The notes under the pieces were generated by a model. The model saw nothing but the letters and a program-made list of their open reading frames with translations. It did no database searches and had not been told where the DNA came from. From the NCBI RefSeq assembly GCF_901827155.1, contig NZ_LR594659.1:3472001-3536000 (forward strand): a stretch of DNA of 64,000 nt. The letters run 5' to 3'. Shown here piece after piece: positions 54,467 through 64,000 of the stretch (position 1 is its first letter; each line of letters starts with the position of its first letter). The position numbers were made by a program, and so were the translations under genes. This DNA is from Variovorax sp. PBL-H6 (GTDB taxonomy: Bacteria; Pseudomonadota; Gammaproteobacteria; Burkholderiales; Burkholderiaceae_C).

Positions 54467-55909
54467 TCAGGTCGAAGGCGCAATGGCCTCGGCATATTCA
54501 TACAGGGCACCGAGAAGTTCCTCGCCGCGCTCGTCGGCTGTCTCGGCCAGCGTGTCGATTTCGGCGAAAAGCTGATCGACGTTGCGCGCCCCACCTTCGC
54601 CTTCGAGCAGGCGCGCAGCGCGGTGCGCTTCCCAACGCTCGGCCTCCTCGGCATCGAGCGTGTCGGGAAAGTTGCGCGCGCGATAGCGGAACACCAGCTC
54701 TTCGAGCCGCGGATCGTCGAAGCCGGTGCGCGCGCGCGCCAGCTCCTCGGGCGACAGGCCGCGCAACTGCGTGAGCCGGCGGCGGTCGCCATTGCCGACG
54801 AAGCCGCCATAGAGGTCCTCGTCGACATCGGGCGTCTCTTCGCGGGGCCGTTCGTAGACCTGCGGCCAGATCGCGCTCATGTCGGGCAGGGCCGCCGCCA
54901 GCGCGGCGTGGCGCATCGCCGCATCGAGATCGATGCCCCAGCGCGTCGCCATGGCCGGGGCCAGCGTCTTCAGGTTGCCGACCACCATCGGCGACTTGTT
55001 GAGGTGCACGCCTTTCAGCGGCAGGCGCAGCACGCCTTCGGGCAGGTCGGCGCTGCGCGTGAAGAGGCGCAGTCGCAGGGTCGCGATGTCGAGATCGCGA
55101 AGTTCGCTCGGGTCGTGCGCGAGGTCCCAGGCCAGCAGTTCGTTCTTGTTGGTCGGGTGGCTCGCCAGCGGCCACATCACGGCGAGGCAGCCGCGGTCGG
55201 CCGGGAACATGCCCGAGACGTGCAGGAAGGGCCGTGCGGTCTGGCGCATGGCGGGCAGCCCGAGCTCCGCGGCGACGCGGTCCTTCTTGCGCAACCCCAG
55301 CGCGAAGTCGAAGAGCTTGGGCTGGCGCGTGCGGATGAGGCGCGCCACGGCGATGGTGGCGCGCACGTCCGACAGCGCATCGTGGGCCGCTTCGTGCAGC
55401 AGCCCGTTGGCGCGCGCCAGGTCTTCGAGCCTGAAGCTTTGCGAGCCGTCTTCCTTCTTCGGCCACTCGATGCCCTCGGGCCGCAGCGCATAGCACAGGC
55501 GCACCACATCGAGCAGGTCCCACCGGCCGCACTCATCCTGCCACTCGCGCGCGTAGGGGTCGATGAGATTGCGCCAGAACAGGAATCGCGTCACCTCGTC
55601 ATCGAAGCGAATGGTGTTGTAGCCCACGCCGATGGTGCCGGGCTGCGAGAACGCGGCTTCGATCTGCGCAGCGAACTGGTGCTCGGGCACCCCGCGCTCG
55701 AGGCACAGCTGCGGCGTGATGCCGGTGATCAGGCAGGACTCCGGGCTCGGCAGGTAGTCCGGCGCAGGCTTGCAATAGATCATCAGCGGCTCGCCGACCT
55801 CGTTGAGCTCGGCATCGGTGCGAACGCCCGCGAACTGCGCCGGCCGATCGCGCCGCGGCACAACCCCGAAGGTCTCGTAGTCGTGCCAAAGAAAAGTCTG
55901 CTTCGTCAT
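54467..55909 (-). CDS. sbcB: Exodeoxyribonuclease I
   Basis: Processive 3'-5' ssDNA exonuclease, 480 residues. The DEDDh core is FLWHDYETFGVVPRRDRPAQ near the N terminus, the Asp in DLLDVVRLCYALRPEG, and HDALSDVRATIAVARLI; an SH3-like and a helical domain follow in the usual length. The ATG at 55909 precedes TKQTFLWHD directly. It is separate from its neighbours by about 75-85 bp on both sides. Confidence 0.94.
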   Translation of the reverse strand: MTKQTFLWHDYETFGVVPRRDRPAQFAGVRTDAELNEVGEPLMIYCKPAPDYLPSPESCLITGITPQLCLERGVPEHQFAAQIEAAFSQPGTIGVGYNTIRFDDEVTRFLFWRNLIDPYAREWQDECGRWDLLDVVRLCYALRPEGIEWPKKEDGSQSFRLEDLARANGLLHEAAHDALSDVRATIAVARLIRTRQPKLFDFALGLRKKDRVAAELGLPAMRQTARPFLHVSGMFPADRGCLAVMWPLASHPTNKNELLAWDLAHDPSELRDLDIATLRLRLFTRSADLPEGVLRLPLKGVHLNKSPMVVGNLKTLAPAMATRWGIDLDAAMRHAALAAALPDMSAIWPQVYERPREETPDVDEDLYGGFVGNGDRRRLTQLRGLSPEELARARTGFDDPRLEELVFRYRARNFPDTLDAEEAERWEAHRAARLLEGEGGARNVDQLFAEIDTLAETADERGEELLGALYEYAEAIAPST

Positions 55910-55982
55910 CAAGATACTTTCTCCCTCCTCTTTCTTACGTTCGCGTCCTTTGCGTTCGGACGCCCGCTCCCGACCCCACCAC

Positions 55983-57440
55983 CTACAGAAGCGGCGAGAA
56001 CAGCCGAGCAGTTGCATCGCCAAGACGGCGCAGGAAACGCTGGGGCCGCTGGCCACGAATCGCTGCAGCGCTGTGCAGGTCGGTCTCGAACTGCGCAGCG
56101 AGGGGCACGGCGAGCGCCGGGCCATAGATCACGGCGCACACCTCGAAATTGAGCCTGAAGCTGCGATTGTCGAAGTTGGCGGTGCCGATCATCGCGCAGT
56201 TGTCGTCGACCACCAGCGTCTTGGAGTGCAGCATGCGTGCCTTGTACTCCCAGATCTTGACCCCCGCGGCGATCAGTTCGTCGTAGTACGAGCGCGCGGC
56301 TGCGCTCACGATGAGCGAATCGCTGCGGCGCGGCACCAAGAGGCGCACATCCACGCCGCGCAGCGCAGCGCTGGTCAACGCCATCAGGCCAGGTTCGCCC
56401 GGCACGAAGTACGGTGTTGTGAGCCAGGCTCGGTGCGCGGCCGAATGAATGGCCGCGACGTGCATGCGATGAATGGCTTCGAGACCGCTGTCCGGGCCGC
56501 TGGTGACGATCTGCACCGGGATGTCGCCTGCGCCATCCTGGCCCGGCAGACGCGGCAGCAGGAGGTCGAGCGCATGATTGATGCGACGCGGGTCCTCGCC
56601 GGTGGCGTAGGTCCAATCTTCGAGGAAGGTGGTCTGCAGCCAGCGCACCGCGCTGCCTTCGATGCGAAGGTGGGCATCGTGGTAGGCGTCGGTCCGGATG
56701 CGGCGGTCTTCCTCGTCGGTGATGTTGACGCCGCCGGTGAAGCCGACGCGGCCATCGCACACCACGATCTTGCGGTGGGTGCGGTAGTTCGTCACCGGCC
56801 GCAGCCGACGTCCGATGCGGGTGTCGTGGAACAGCGCGACTTCGATGCCGGCCTCGAGCATGGGCGCCATGAAGCGGCGGCCGATCCGCTTGGAGCCCAG
56901 CGCATCGAGCAGCAGGCGCACGGTGACGCCGTTGCGCGCCCGCTCGATCAGCAGGTCGCGCAGCGCCGTGCCCGTCTGGTCGGGCTCGAAGATGTAGTAC
57001 TCGAGGTGGACGTGGTCGCGCGCCTCGCGGATGGCCTCAAAGATCGCGTCGAAGGTGCGGGCGCCGCCTGACAGCAGTTCGGCGGCTGTCGCGCTCGATA
57101 CCGGCAGGCCGCAGGCCGCCGTGCCGAGCGCGGCCATCTGGCGCAGCGACGGCGGCGCCCGCTCGGCCGCCGCGCGCAGGCTCGCCACATCGGCAGGCGC
57201 CTGGGCAATTGCGCGGCTGCGCAGCCGCTTGAGGCGCTGCTTCTTCAGGCGTTGCGGCCCGAGGAAGTAGTAGATGAGGAACCCCGCGAAAGGCAGCAGC
57301 GCCAGCGAGAGGATCCAGCTCATCGTCGAGACCGGCGCCCGCTTCTGCATCACGATCCAGACGGAAAGCACCGCAATGTAGCCACTCCACGCGAGGGAGA
57401 GGCCGGTCTTCCATTCCTGGCTGAGCTCGGGGAGGATCAA
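55983..57440 (-). CDS. cls: Cardiolipin synthase (phospholipase D family)
   Basis: Makes cardiolipin from phosphatidylglycerol; 485 residues. Two N-terminal membrane helices (LAWSGYIAVLSVWIVMQ and ILSLALLPFAGFLIYYFLG) precede two HKD motifs, HRKIVVCDGRVGFTGGVNI at about residues 220-240 and HSKTLVVDDNCAMIGTANFD near 400-420. The order and spacing match ClsA. Confidence 0.93.
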   Translation of the reverse strand: MILPELSQEWKTGLSLAWSGYIAVLSVWIVMQKRAPVSTMSWILSLALLPFAGFLIYYFLGPQRLKKQRLKRLRSRAIAQAPADVASLRAAAERAPPSLRQMAALGTAACGLPVSSATAAELLSGGARTFDAIFEAIREARDHVHLEYYIFEPDQTGTALRDLLIERARNGVTVRLLLDALGSKRIGRRFMAPMLEAGIEVALFHDTRIGRRLRPVTNYRTHRKIVVCDGRVGFTGGVNITDEEDRRIRTDAYHDAHLRIEGSAVRWLQTTFLEDWTYATGEDPRRINHALDLLLPRLPGQDGAGDIPVQIVTSGPDSGLEAIHRMHVAAIHSAAHRAWLTTPYFVPGEPGLMALTSAALRGVDVRLLVPRRSDSLIVSAAARSYYDELIAAGVKIWEYKARMLHSKTLVVDDNCAMIGTANFDNRSFRLNFEVCAVIYGPALAVPLAAQFETDLHSAAAIRGQRPQRFLRRLGDATARLFSPLL

Positions 57441-57461
57441 GGGGCGAAGAGGGGTTCGTGC

Positions 57462-57498
57462 AAAAGAAAAGGCCGGTAGCGCGAATGCTACCGGCCTT
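57462..57498 (-). terminator. Rho-independent terminator of clpA
   Basis: AAGGCCGGTAGC (57469-57480) pairs with GCTACCGGCCTT (57487-57498) over 12 bp with a 6-nt loop. On the minus strand it is followed by TTTTCTTTT, just after the clpA stop. Confidence 0.88.
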
Positions 57499-57524
57499 GG
57501 GACGCTGTCCCCAACGATCGCAGA

Positions 57525-59843
57525 TCAGCCCGTGGCGGCCTCTTCGGCTTCGGGCTTGGCGCGCCCTTCCTTCTTCGTCAGCGGCTGGATGTCCAGTTGG
57601 ACCTCTTCCTTGTCGTCGAGGTCGACCGTGAGACGGCCGCCTTCCTGCAGGCGTCCGAACAGCAGCTCGTCGGCCAGGGCGCGACGGATCGTGTCCTGAA
57701 TCAGGCGCTGCATCGGGCGGGCGCCCATCAGCGGATCGAAGCCCTTCTTGGCCAGGTGCTTGCGCAGCACGTCGGTGAAGGTGACATCGACCTTCTTCTC
57801 GGCCAGCTGCGTTTCGAGCTGCAGCAGGAACTTGTCGACCACGCGCAGGATGATCTGCTCGTCGAGCGACTTGAAGCTCACGATCGCATCCAGCCGGTTG
57901 CGGAATTCCGGCGTGAACAGGCGCTTGATGTCGCCCATCTCGTCGCCCGACTGGCGCGGGTTCGTGAAGCCGATGGTCGCCTTGTTCATGGTCTCGGCGC
58001 CCGCGTTGGTGGTCATCACGATGATCACGTTGCGGAAGTCGGCCTTGCGCCCGTTGTTGTCCGTCAACGTGCCGTGGTCCATCACCTGCAGCAGCACGTT
58101 GAAGATGTCCGGATGCGCCTTCTCGATTTCATCGAGCAGCAGCACCGCGTGCGGCTTCTTCGTGATGGCTTCGGTGAGGAGACCGCCCTGGTCGAAACCG
58201 ACGTAGCCCGGAGGCGCGCCGATCAGCCGGCTCACCGCATGGCGCTCCATGTACTCCGACATGTCGAAGCGGATCAGCTCGATGCCCATGATGTAGGCCA
58301 GTTGCTTCGCCGCCTCGGTCTTGCCGACGCCGGTGGGGCCGCTGAACAGGAAGGAGCCGATCGGCTTGTCGTCGCGGCCCAGGCCGGAACGCGCCATCTT
58401 GACGGACGAGGCCAGCACCTCGAGCGCCTTGTCCTGGCCGAACACCACGCTCTTCAGGTCGCGTTCGATGTTCTGCAGCTTGCCGCGGTCGTCGTTCGAG
58501 ACGTTGGCCGGGGGAATGCGCGCGATCTTGGCGACGATTTCCTCGACCTCGCTCTTGCTGATGGTCTTCTTGCGCTTGTTCGCGGGCAGGATGCGCTGGG
58601 CGGCACCGGCTTCGTCGATCACGTCGATCGCCTTGTCGGGCAGGTGACGGTCGTTGATGTACTTGGCGCTCAATTCTGCCGCGGCCTGCAGCGCAGCCAC
58701 GCCGTACTTCACACCATGATGCTCCTCGAAGCGCGACTTCAGACCCTTCAGGATGTCGACCGTTTCCTGCACCGTCGGCTCGACCACGTCGACCTTCTGG
58801 AAACGACGCGACAGGGCCGCATCCTTCTCGAAGATGCCGCGGTACTCGGTGAAGGTGGTCGCCCCGATGCACTTGAGCGCGCCGCTCGACAAGGCGGGCT
58901 TCAGCAGGTTCGAGGCGTCCAGCGTACCGCCCGAGGCGGCGCCGGCACCGATCAGCGTGTGGATTTCGTCGATGAAGAGGATTGCGTTCGGCTTGTCCTT
59001 GAGGGACTTGAGCACGCCCTTCAGGCGCTGTTCGAAATCGCCGCGGTACTTGGTGCCGGCCAGCAGCGCGCCCATGTCGAGCGAGTACACGTGGGACTCG
59101 GCCAGGATTTCCGGCACGTCGCCCTGCGTGATGCGCCACGCGAGGCCTTCGGCGATCGCGGTCTTGCCGACGCCGGCTTCTCCGACGAGGAGCGGGTTGT
59201 TCTTGCGGCGCCGGCACAGGATCTGGATCACGCGCTCGACCTCGTATTCGCGGCCGATCAGCGGGTCGATCTTGCCGTCCTTCGCCATCTGGTTGAGGTT
59301 TTGCGTGAACTGCTCGAGTGGGGACGACTTCTCGTTCTTCTCGCCGCCGCCTTCTTCACCTTCGGAAGCGGATTCGCCGCTGCTCTTGGTGGCTTCGGGC
59401 GGATCGCTCTTCTTGATGCCGTGAGCGATGAAGTTCACGACGTCCAGGCGCGTTACGCCCTGCTGGTGCAGGTAGTAGACGGCGTGCGAGTCCTTCTCGC
59501 CGAAGATCGCGACCAGCACGTTGGCGCCGGTGACTTCCTTCTTGCCGTTGCCCGTGGACTGGACATGCATGATGGCGCGCTGAATCACGCGCTGGAAGCC
59601 GAGCGTGGGCTGGGTGTCGACGTCGTCGGTACCCGCCACCTGCGGCGTGTTGTCCTTGATGAAATTGGTGAGCGACGCACGCAGGTCGTCGACGTTGGCC
59701 GAGCAGGCGCGCAGAACTTCCGCGGCACTCGGGTTGTCCAGCAAAGCGAGCAAAAGATGCTCCACCGTGATGAACTCGTGGCGCTGCTGCCTGGCTTCGA
59801 CAAAAGCCATATGCAGGCTGACTTCCAGTTCCTGGGCAATCAT
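57525..59843 (-). CDS. clpA: ATP-dependent Clp protease ATP-binding subunit ClpA
   Basis: AAA+ unfoldase of ClpAP, 772 residues. The N domain ([20 protein letters not shown]) binds ClpS. The two Walker A motifs are [15 protein letters not shown] near residue 215 and [15 protein letters not shown] near 500. An acidic/Ser/Gly linker ([20 protein letters not shown]) separates the N domain from the first AAA+ domain. It follows clpS by about 54 bp, the classical arrangement. Confidence 0.97.
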   Translation of the reverse strand: MIAQELEVSLHMAFVEARQQRHEFITVEHLLLALLDNPSAAEVLRACSANVDDLRASLTNFIKDNTPQVAGTDDVDTQPTLGFQRVIQRAIMHVQSTGNGKKEVTGANVLVAIFGEKDSHAVYYLHQQGVTRLDVVNFIAHGIKKSDPPEATKSSGESASEGEEGGGEKNEKSSPLEQFTQNLNQMAKDGKIDPLIGREYEVERVIQILCRRRKNNPLLVGEAGVGKTAIAEGLAWRITQGDVPEILAESHVYSLDMGALLAGTKYRGDFEQRLKGVLKSLKDKPNAILFIDEIHTLIGAGAASGGTLDASNLLKPALSSGALKCIGATTFTEYRGIFEKDAALSRRFQKVDVVEPTVQETVDILKGLKSRFEEHHGVKYGVAALQAAAELSAKYINDRHLPDKAIDVIDEAGAAQRILPANKRKKTISKSEVEEIVAKIARIPPANVSNDDRGKLQNIERDLKSVVFGQDKALEVLASSVKMARSGLGRDDKPIGSFLFSGPTGVGKTEAAKQLAYIMGIELIRFDMSEYMERHAVSRLIGAPPGYVGFDQGGLLTEAITKKPHAVLLLDEIEKAHPDIFNVLLQVMDHGTLTDNNGRKADFRNVIIVMTTNAGAETMNKATIGFTNPRQSGDEMGDIKRLFTPEFRNRLDAIVSFKSLDEQIILRVVDKFLLQLETQLAEKKVDVTFTDVLRKHLAKKGFDPLMGARPMQRLIQDTIRRALADELLFGRLQEGGRLTVDLDDKEEVQLDIQPLTKKEGRAKPEAEEAATG

Positions 59844-59897
59844 GAGATTTCCTTTTGCCTTGCTGTTAATAGATTTTCAGATGGGTTGGAGCGCGAT

Positions 59898-60257
59898 TTA
59901 TTCAACCGGTTCACTGACGCATTGAAGCGGATGGCCGGCCTGGTGCGCCGCCTCCATCACCTGATTGACCTTGGTGGCCGCCATGTCGCGAGAATAAACG
60001 CCGCAGATACCGCGCCCGTCGAGATGGATCTTGAGCATGATCTGGGTGGCGGTTTCCCGGTCCTTGTTGAAGAACTCCTGGATCACGACGATCACGAACT
60101 CCATCGGCGTGTAGTCGTCATTGAGCATCACGACCTGATACATCTGCGGCGGCGCGGTCTTCTGCGGGCGCCTCTCGATCACGACCGCATCGCCATCGTC
60201 CCGCCCCGGCGTCACTGCCGGGGGACTGGGAGGAGTCGAGGGGATTTTGGTAGCCAT
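59898..60257 (-). CDS. clpS: ClpS adaptor protein
   Basis: A 119-residue N-degron adaptor for ClpAP. The binding pocket region [20 protein letters not shown] and the ClpA-facing helix with [20 protein letters not shown] are clear; the N-terminal 40 residues are a flexible extension. The ATG at 60257 (MATKIP) is preferred, but 60266 (MIFM) is in frame too; no strong Shine-Dalgarno decides it. Confidence 0.93.
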   Translation of the reverse strand: MATKIPSTPPSPPAVTPGRDDGDAVVIERRPQKTAPPQMYQVVMLNDDYTPMEFVIVVIQEFFNKDRETATQIMLKIHLDGRGICGVYSRDMAATKVNQVMEAAHQAGHPLQCVSEPVE

Positions 60258-60409
60258 GAAAATCATTTTATCGAGCCGCCCGCAGCTTGCAGCGCCCGCG
60301 GTGGAACAACTGGTGCCAGCTTTGTGACATTCAAGACGCGGGTGCTTGGATTGCCACTAAAAACGCATGCAAGCAGCGTGCCCCTCCGAGCAGATTTGGT
60401 GCCGAGGCG

Positions 60410-60441
60410 AAGAAAAAAAGCCCCGGCGCCTTTGCGGTGCC
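60410..60441 (-). terminator. Rho-independent terminator of icd
   Basis: CCCCGGCGCC (60421-60430) and GGTGCCGGGG (60436-60445) pair with one G-U around TTTGC. On the minus strand a run of seven T follows (the A-run at 60413-60419). It lies about 35-60 bp after the icd stop. The rest of the 221-bp gap to clpS holds no gene that I can see. Confidence 0.88.
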
Positions 60442-60478
60442 GGGGCGTGGGAGCTGCCAGCGCGTCGCGCGGCACGAT

Positions 60479-61738
<1,260 letters not shown>

Positions 61739-61934
61739 GAGAGTGAAAACTCCGGGGGATGAAATGAAGGCAGGAAGACACTACGTTTCCAGCCGGCTGA
61801 ATAGCCGTAGAATTTTAGACGCAACCTGAGGAGCTGGAAGGCTTGTCAACCGTGGCCTTATAGCCCTCGTTGTTGACGGACCTTCTGCTGGACGGGAGGC
61901 GTTTTCAAACCATTTCCACACAGAGGAACCTGTA

Positions 61935-62252
61935 ATGAGCAAAGTTCTCGCAGTCATGATGGCCGGCTTGTTCGCCACCGCCGCATTCGCGCAGACCCAA
62001 CCCGCCGAGATCAACCCCCAGGGTCAGGGCAAGGCGGCTGAGCGCGCCGAAACGAGGAGGGCTGCGAAGCCTGCTGGTCAAGTCAAGGCTCCCGCTGGAG
62101 ACCAAGGCAAGGTTGCAGAAGGCAGCGGCGGCGTGACCGCCACCGGCGCCGACAAGGCCGCCCAAGCCCGCCGCGATTCGCGCGACACACGCCGTCCCGC
62201 CAAGGGCGGCGGCAAGAAGCCGGTGCCTGCTCAAGGCGGTACGCCTCAGTAA
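61935..62252 (+). CDS. Small secreted basic low-complexity protein
   Basis: A 105-residue protein with a clear signal peptide (MSKVLAVMMAGLFATAAFAQ) and a mature part rich in Ala, Lys, Gly, Arg and Gln without known domain. GAGGAACC lies 8-9 bp before the ATG and a strong terminator follows, so it is probably expressed as a single unit. Related short proteins are common in Comamonadaceae but I do not recognise a function. Confidence 0.7.
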   Translation: MSKVLAVMMAGLFATAAFAQTQPAEINPQGQGKAAERAETRRAAKPAGQVKAPAGDQGKVAEGSGGVTATGADKAAQARRDSRDTRRPAKGGGKKPVPAQGGTPQ

Positions 62253-62274
62253 GCCATCCGGCTCTGAAACAAGA

Positions 62275-62305
62275 AAAAGCGTTCTTCGGAACGCTTTTCT
62301 TTTTG
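62275..62305 (+). terminator. Rho-independent terminator after the small secreted protein
   Basis: AAAAGCGTTC-TTCG-GAACGCTTTT is a 10-bp stem with a UUCG tetraloop, followed by CTTTTTGG. Confidence 0.92.
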
Positions 62306-62394
62306 GCCTCTCGGTGCACCGTCAACTGGCGATTCCCCGCCGCCGTTGAACGACCGCGTCCTCGAGGATCGCCATTCCATTCCCGAAGTTTCCT

Positions 62395-62847
62395 ATGTTC
62401 CAGCGCCTGTCCGTCCTGCTCGCCCTCTCCGCCGCGTTGCTCGTGCCCGCGCACGCTCAGCAGCCACAGACCGATCTGCAGCGCGTCAGGCTGACCGCGG
62501 GCATGTACCAGATCGACGCCCAGCTCGCCGAGACCCCGGTACAGCGACAGATCGGCCTGATGTTCCGCAAGGAGATGCCCCAGAACGAGGGCATGATCTT
62601 CGTGTTCGAACAGCCGGCCACCCAGTGCTTCTGGATGCGCAACACCCTGCTGCCGCTGACCGCCGCCTTCGTGGCCGACGACGGTCGCATCGTCAACACG
62701 GCCGACATGAAGCCGCAGACCGACGACTCCCATTGCTCCGAGGAGCCCGTGCGCTTCGTGCTCGAGATGAACCAAGGCTGGTTCGCCCGCAAGAACATCA
62801 AGAAGGGCACCAAGCTGAACAGTGAACTGTTCTCGAGCAGGCGCTGA
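62395..62847 (+). CDS. Secreted DUF192 family protein
   Basis: A 150-residue protein with a signal peptide ending PAHAQ at about residue 22. The DUF192 core includes VQRQIGLMFRKEMPQNEGMI, FEQPATQCFWMRNTLLPL and the end RFVLEMNQGWFARKNIKKGT. The family has a periplasmic beta-fold of unknown activity. Transcribed convergently with sodB. Confidence 0.88.
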   Translation: MFQRLSVLLALSAALLVPAHAQQPQTDLQRVRLTAGMYQIDAQLAETPVQRQIGLMFRKEMPQNEGMIFVFEQPATQCFWMRNTLLPLTAAFVADDGRIVNTADMKPQTDDSHCSEEPVRFVLEMNQGWFARKNIKKGTKLNSELFSSRR

Positions 62848-62862
62848 GCGCACCGGCCCATG

Positions 62863-62891
62863 AAAAAGCCGACCCGCGGGTCGGCTTTTTT
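62863..62891. terminator. Bidirectional terminator between the DUF192 gene and sodB
   Basis: AAAAAGCCGACCC and GGGTCGGCTTTTTT form a 13-bp stem, with an A-run on one side and a T-run on the other, so it can end transcription from both sides. Confidence 0.92.
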
Positions 62892-62907
62892 GTGGCAGCG
62901 GGTCGGC

Positions 62908-63489
62908 TCAGCCGAAGTTCTTTGCCGCGAATTCCCAGTTCACCAGCTTGGCCAGGAAGGTCTCCACGAACTTCGGACGCAAGTTGCGGTAGTCGATGTA
63001 GTAGGCGTGCTCCCAGACGTCCACCGTCAGCACCGGCGTATCGCCCGTGGTCAGGGGCGTGCCCGCGGCGCCCATGTTGACGATGTCCACCGCGCCATCG
63101 GCTTTCTTCACCAGCCAGGTCCAGCCGGAGCCGAAGTTGCCTACGGCGGACTTTACGAAGGCCTCCTTGAACGCCGCGTAGCTGCCCCACTTGGCATCGA
63201 TCGCCTTGGCAAGTGCGCCGCTGGGCTCGCCGCCGCCAGCAGGCTTCATGCAGTTCCAGAAGAAGGTGTGGTTCCAGATCTGGGCGGCGTTGTTGTAGAT
63301 GCCGCCGCTGGACTTCTTGACGATCTCCTCGAGTTCCATGTTTTCGAACTCGGTGCCCTTCTGCAAGTTGTTCAGGTTCACCACGTAGGCGTTGTGGTGC
63401 TTGCCGTAGTGGTATTCCAGCGTTTCCTTCGAGTACTCGGGCGCCAGCGCGTCCAACGGGTATGGCAGAGGTGGGAGGACGTGTTCCAT
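62908..63489 (-). CDS. sodB: Superoxide dismutase [Fe]
   Basis: Cytoplasmic iron superoxide dismutase, 193 residues. Metal ligands lie in [27 protein letters not shown] and [16 protein letters not shown]. The FFWNCM sequence with MKPAGGG and the [10 protein letters not shown] block are typical of the Fe type. It follows xseA in the same orientation with a 47-bp gap. Confidence 0.96.
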   Translation of the reverse strand: MEHVLPPLPYPLDALAPEYSKETLEYHYGKHHNAYVVNLNNLQKGTEFENMELEEIVKKSSGGIYNNAAQIWNHTFFWNCMKPAGGGEPSGALAKAIDAKWGSYAAFKEAFVKSAVGNFGSGWTWLVKKADGAVDIVNMGAAGTPLTTGDTPVLTVDVWEHAYYIDYRNLRPKFVETFLAKLVNWEFAAKNFG

Positions 63490-63536
63490 GTCTTTTCTCG
63501 CAGGTTGGTTGTGGGATGAAGCATTCTAGAAAGGAA

Positions 63537-64000
63537 TCACGAGGCTCGCGTCGGACGCAGTCCTGTCGTGTCCGTTTGCACGACCGTCATGTCGGCCGTG
63601 CCGTCGGCCAGCCTCGCCTGGACCGCATCGCCCGGCGCCAGCTGCTGCGTGCGGGTGATCGCCCGACCGTCCGGGCCGGTGAGCCAGGCATAGCCGCGCT
63701 CGAGAACCAGCGTCGGATCGAGCAGTTGCAGCCGCAGTGCCGCCCGCTCGAGCCGTTCCTTCCGCTCCATCAGCGCGCGGGCGAAATCGAGAGGCAGCTC
63801 GGCTTGCAATCCCTGCTGGACCTGGGCGAGTCGCTGCATCCTCGAAAGCATGACGTGGCGAAAACGCTGGGCATGCTGCGCCAGCCGTAGCTGCTGGCGC
63901 AGCACCAGCGTCGAAGGGCGGGCGAGACGCGTGGCAGCGTCGTCGACTCGCTGGCTCAGTGCATCCAGGCGCGCGGAAAGCGCAGTGCGCAAGCGCCCCT
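63537..64000 (-). CDS. xseA: Exodeoxyribonuclease VII large subunit, C-terminal part (cut by window)
   Basis: The frame is open to the last base of the window, so the 5' part is missing. Visible are the long helical coiled region (LDALSQRVDDAATRLARPS, ERKERLERAALRLQLLDPT) and the C-terminal segment LERGYAWLTGPDGRAITRTQ with DAVQARLADG, typical of XseA. The enzyme degrades ssDNA from both ends as XseA1-XseB4 complexes. Confidence 0.9.
   Translation of the reverse strand, partial: GRLRTALSARLDALSQRVDDAATRLARPSTLVLRQQLRLAQHAQRFRHVMLSRMQRLAQVQQGLQAELPLDFARALMERKERLERAALRLQLLDPTLVLERGYAWLTGPDGRAITRTQQLAPGDAVQARLADGTADMTVVQTDTTGLRPTRAS

Noticed and set aside
60263..60475. 70-codon minus-strand ORF between icd and clpS
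   Set aside because: It contains the icd terminator hairpin, has no ribosome binding site or domain, and overlaps the alternative clpS start.

Overview
The window looks like a chromosome segment of a GC-rich betaproteobacterium, most likely a member of the Comamonadaceae (Variovorax-like). The reasons are the housekeeping order yebC-purD-hemF-nadD-rsfS-rlmH-maf-rng, the tolB-pal-cpoB and clpS-clpA blocks, and intergenic repeats of a kind I associate with Variovorax and Acidovorax relatives. The taxonomic call is inference, because there is no rRNA gene here. I see no CRISPR array, rRNA gene or transposase.

Region 1 (1-5931) is the right end of an integrated element. It carries a complete HK97-type head and packaging module on the + strand in the order capsid, prohead protease, portal, HNH endonuclease, small terminase, large terminase. 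No tail gene follows, and the element ends about 720 bp later at the 3' end of a tRNA-Lys gene. Ordinary prophages usually run terminase to capsid. The reversed order, the lack of tail genes and the tRNA boundary resemble capsid-forming phage satellites (cf-PICIs). Region 2 (5932-18339) is core genome: tRNA-Lys, tcdA, the outer-membrane integrity genes tolB-pal-cpoB, the lipid A flippase gene msbA, and a tightly coupled minus-strand operon from yebC or purD to rng.

Region 3 (18509-39281) is an aryl-polyene or xanthomonadin-type pigment cluster in two convergent arms. The plus arm holds an FAD oxidoreductase, a XanB2-type chorismatase, an acyltransferase and a glycosyltransferase. The minus arm holds an ACP, a COG4648-type membrane protein, an AMP-ligase/dehydratase fusion, an acyltransferase, a LolA-like protein, an MMPL exporter, a deacetylase-like protein, a methyltransferase, a dehydratase and a ketoreductase. 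No ketosynthase is visible. A six-gene island (22578-29755) sits exactly where the arms converge. It holds a VirD4/TraG-like coupling ATPase transcribed one way and, divergently, a Pro-rich protein, a coiled-coil protein, a VWA protein, a PP2C phosphatase and a 960-residue membrane kinase with SH3 and TPR-like parts. This is a TerY-P-type triad tied to an orphan DNA-pump-like ATPase, and it is the best candidate here for an undescribed system.

Region 4 (39393-44863) has a HerA-like ATPase and then a copper/metal-stress bufferin locus: ECF sigma factor and NrsF-type membrane anti-sigma on one strand, and bufA-bufB-bufC-doxX on the other. Both promoters read GTAACC-N16-CGAA, which implies one autoregulated circuit. 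Region 5 (44930-54383) is a pyrimidine salvage and catabolism block: URC1-like cyclohydrolase, URC4, uracil phosphoribosyltransferase, a BMP-type nucleoside/base ABC importer and a cytosine-deaminase-like amidohydrolase. Imported bases would be deaminated to uracil, converted to UMP and degraded by the URC route.

Region 6 (54467-64000) is again core genome: sbcB, cls, clpA and clpS, icd, a small secreted protein, a DUF192 protein, sodB and the 3' part of xseA, with clear hairpin terminators between several units. No stretch longer than about 300 bp lacks a gene.
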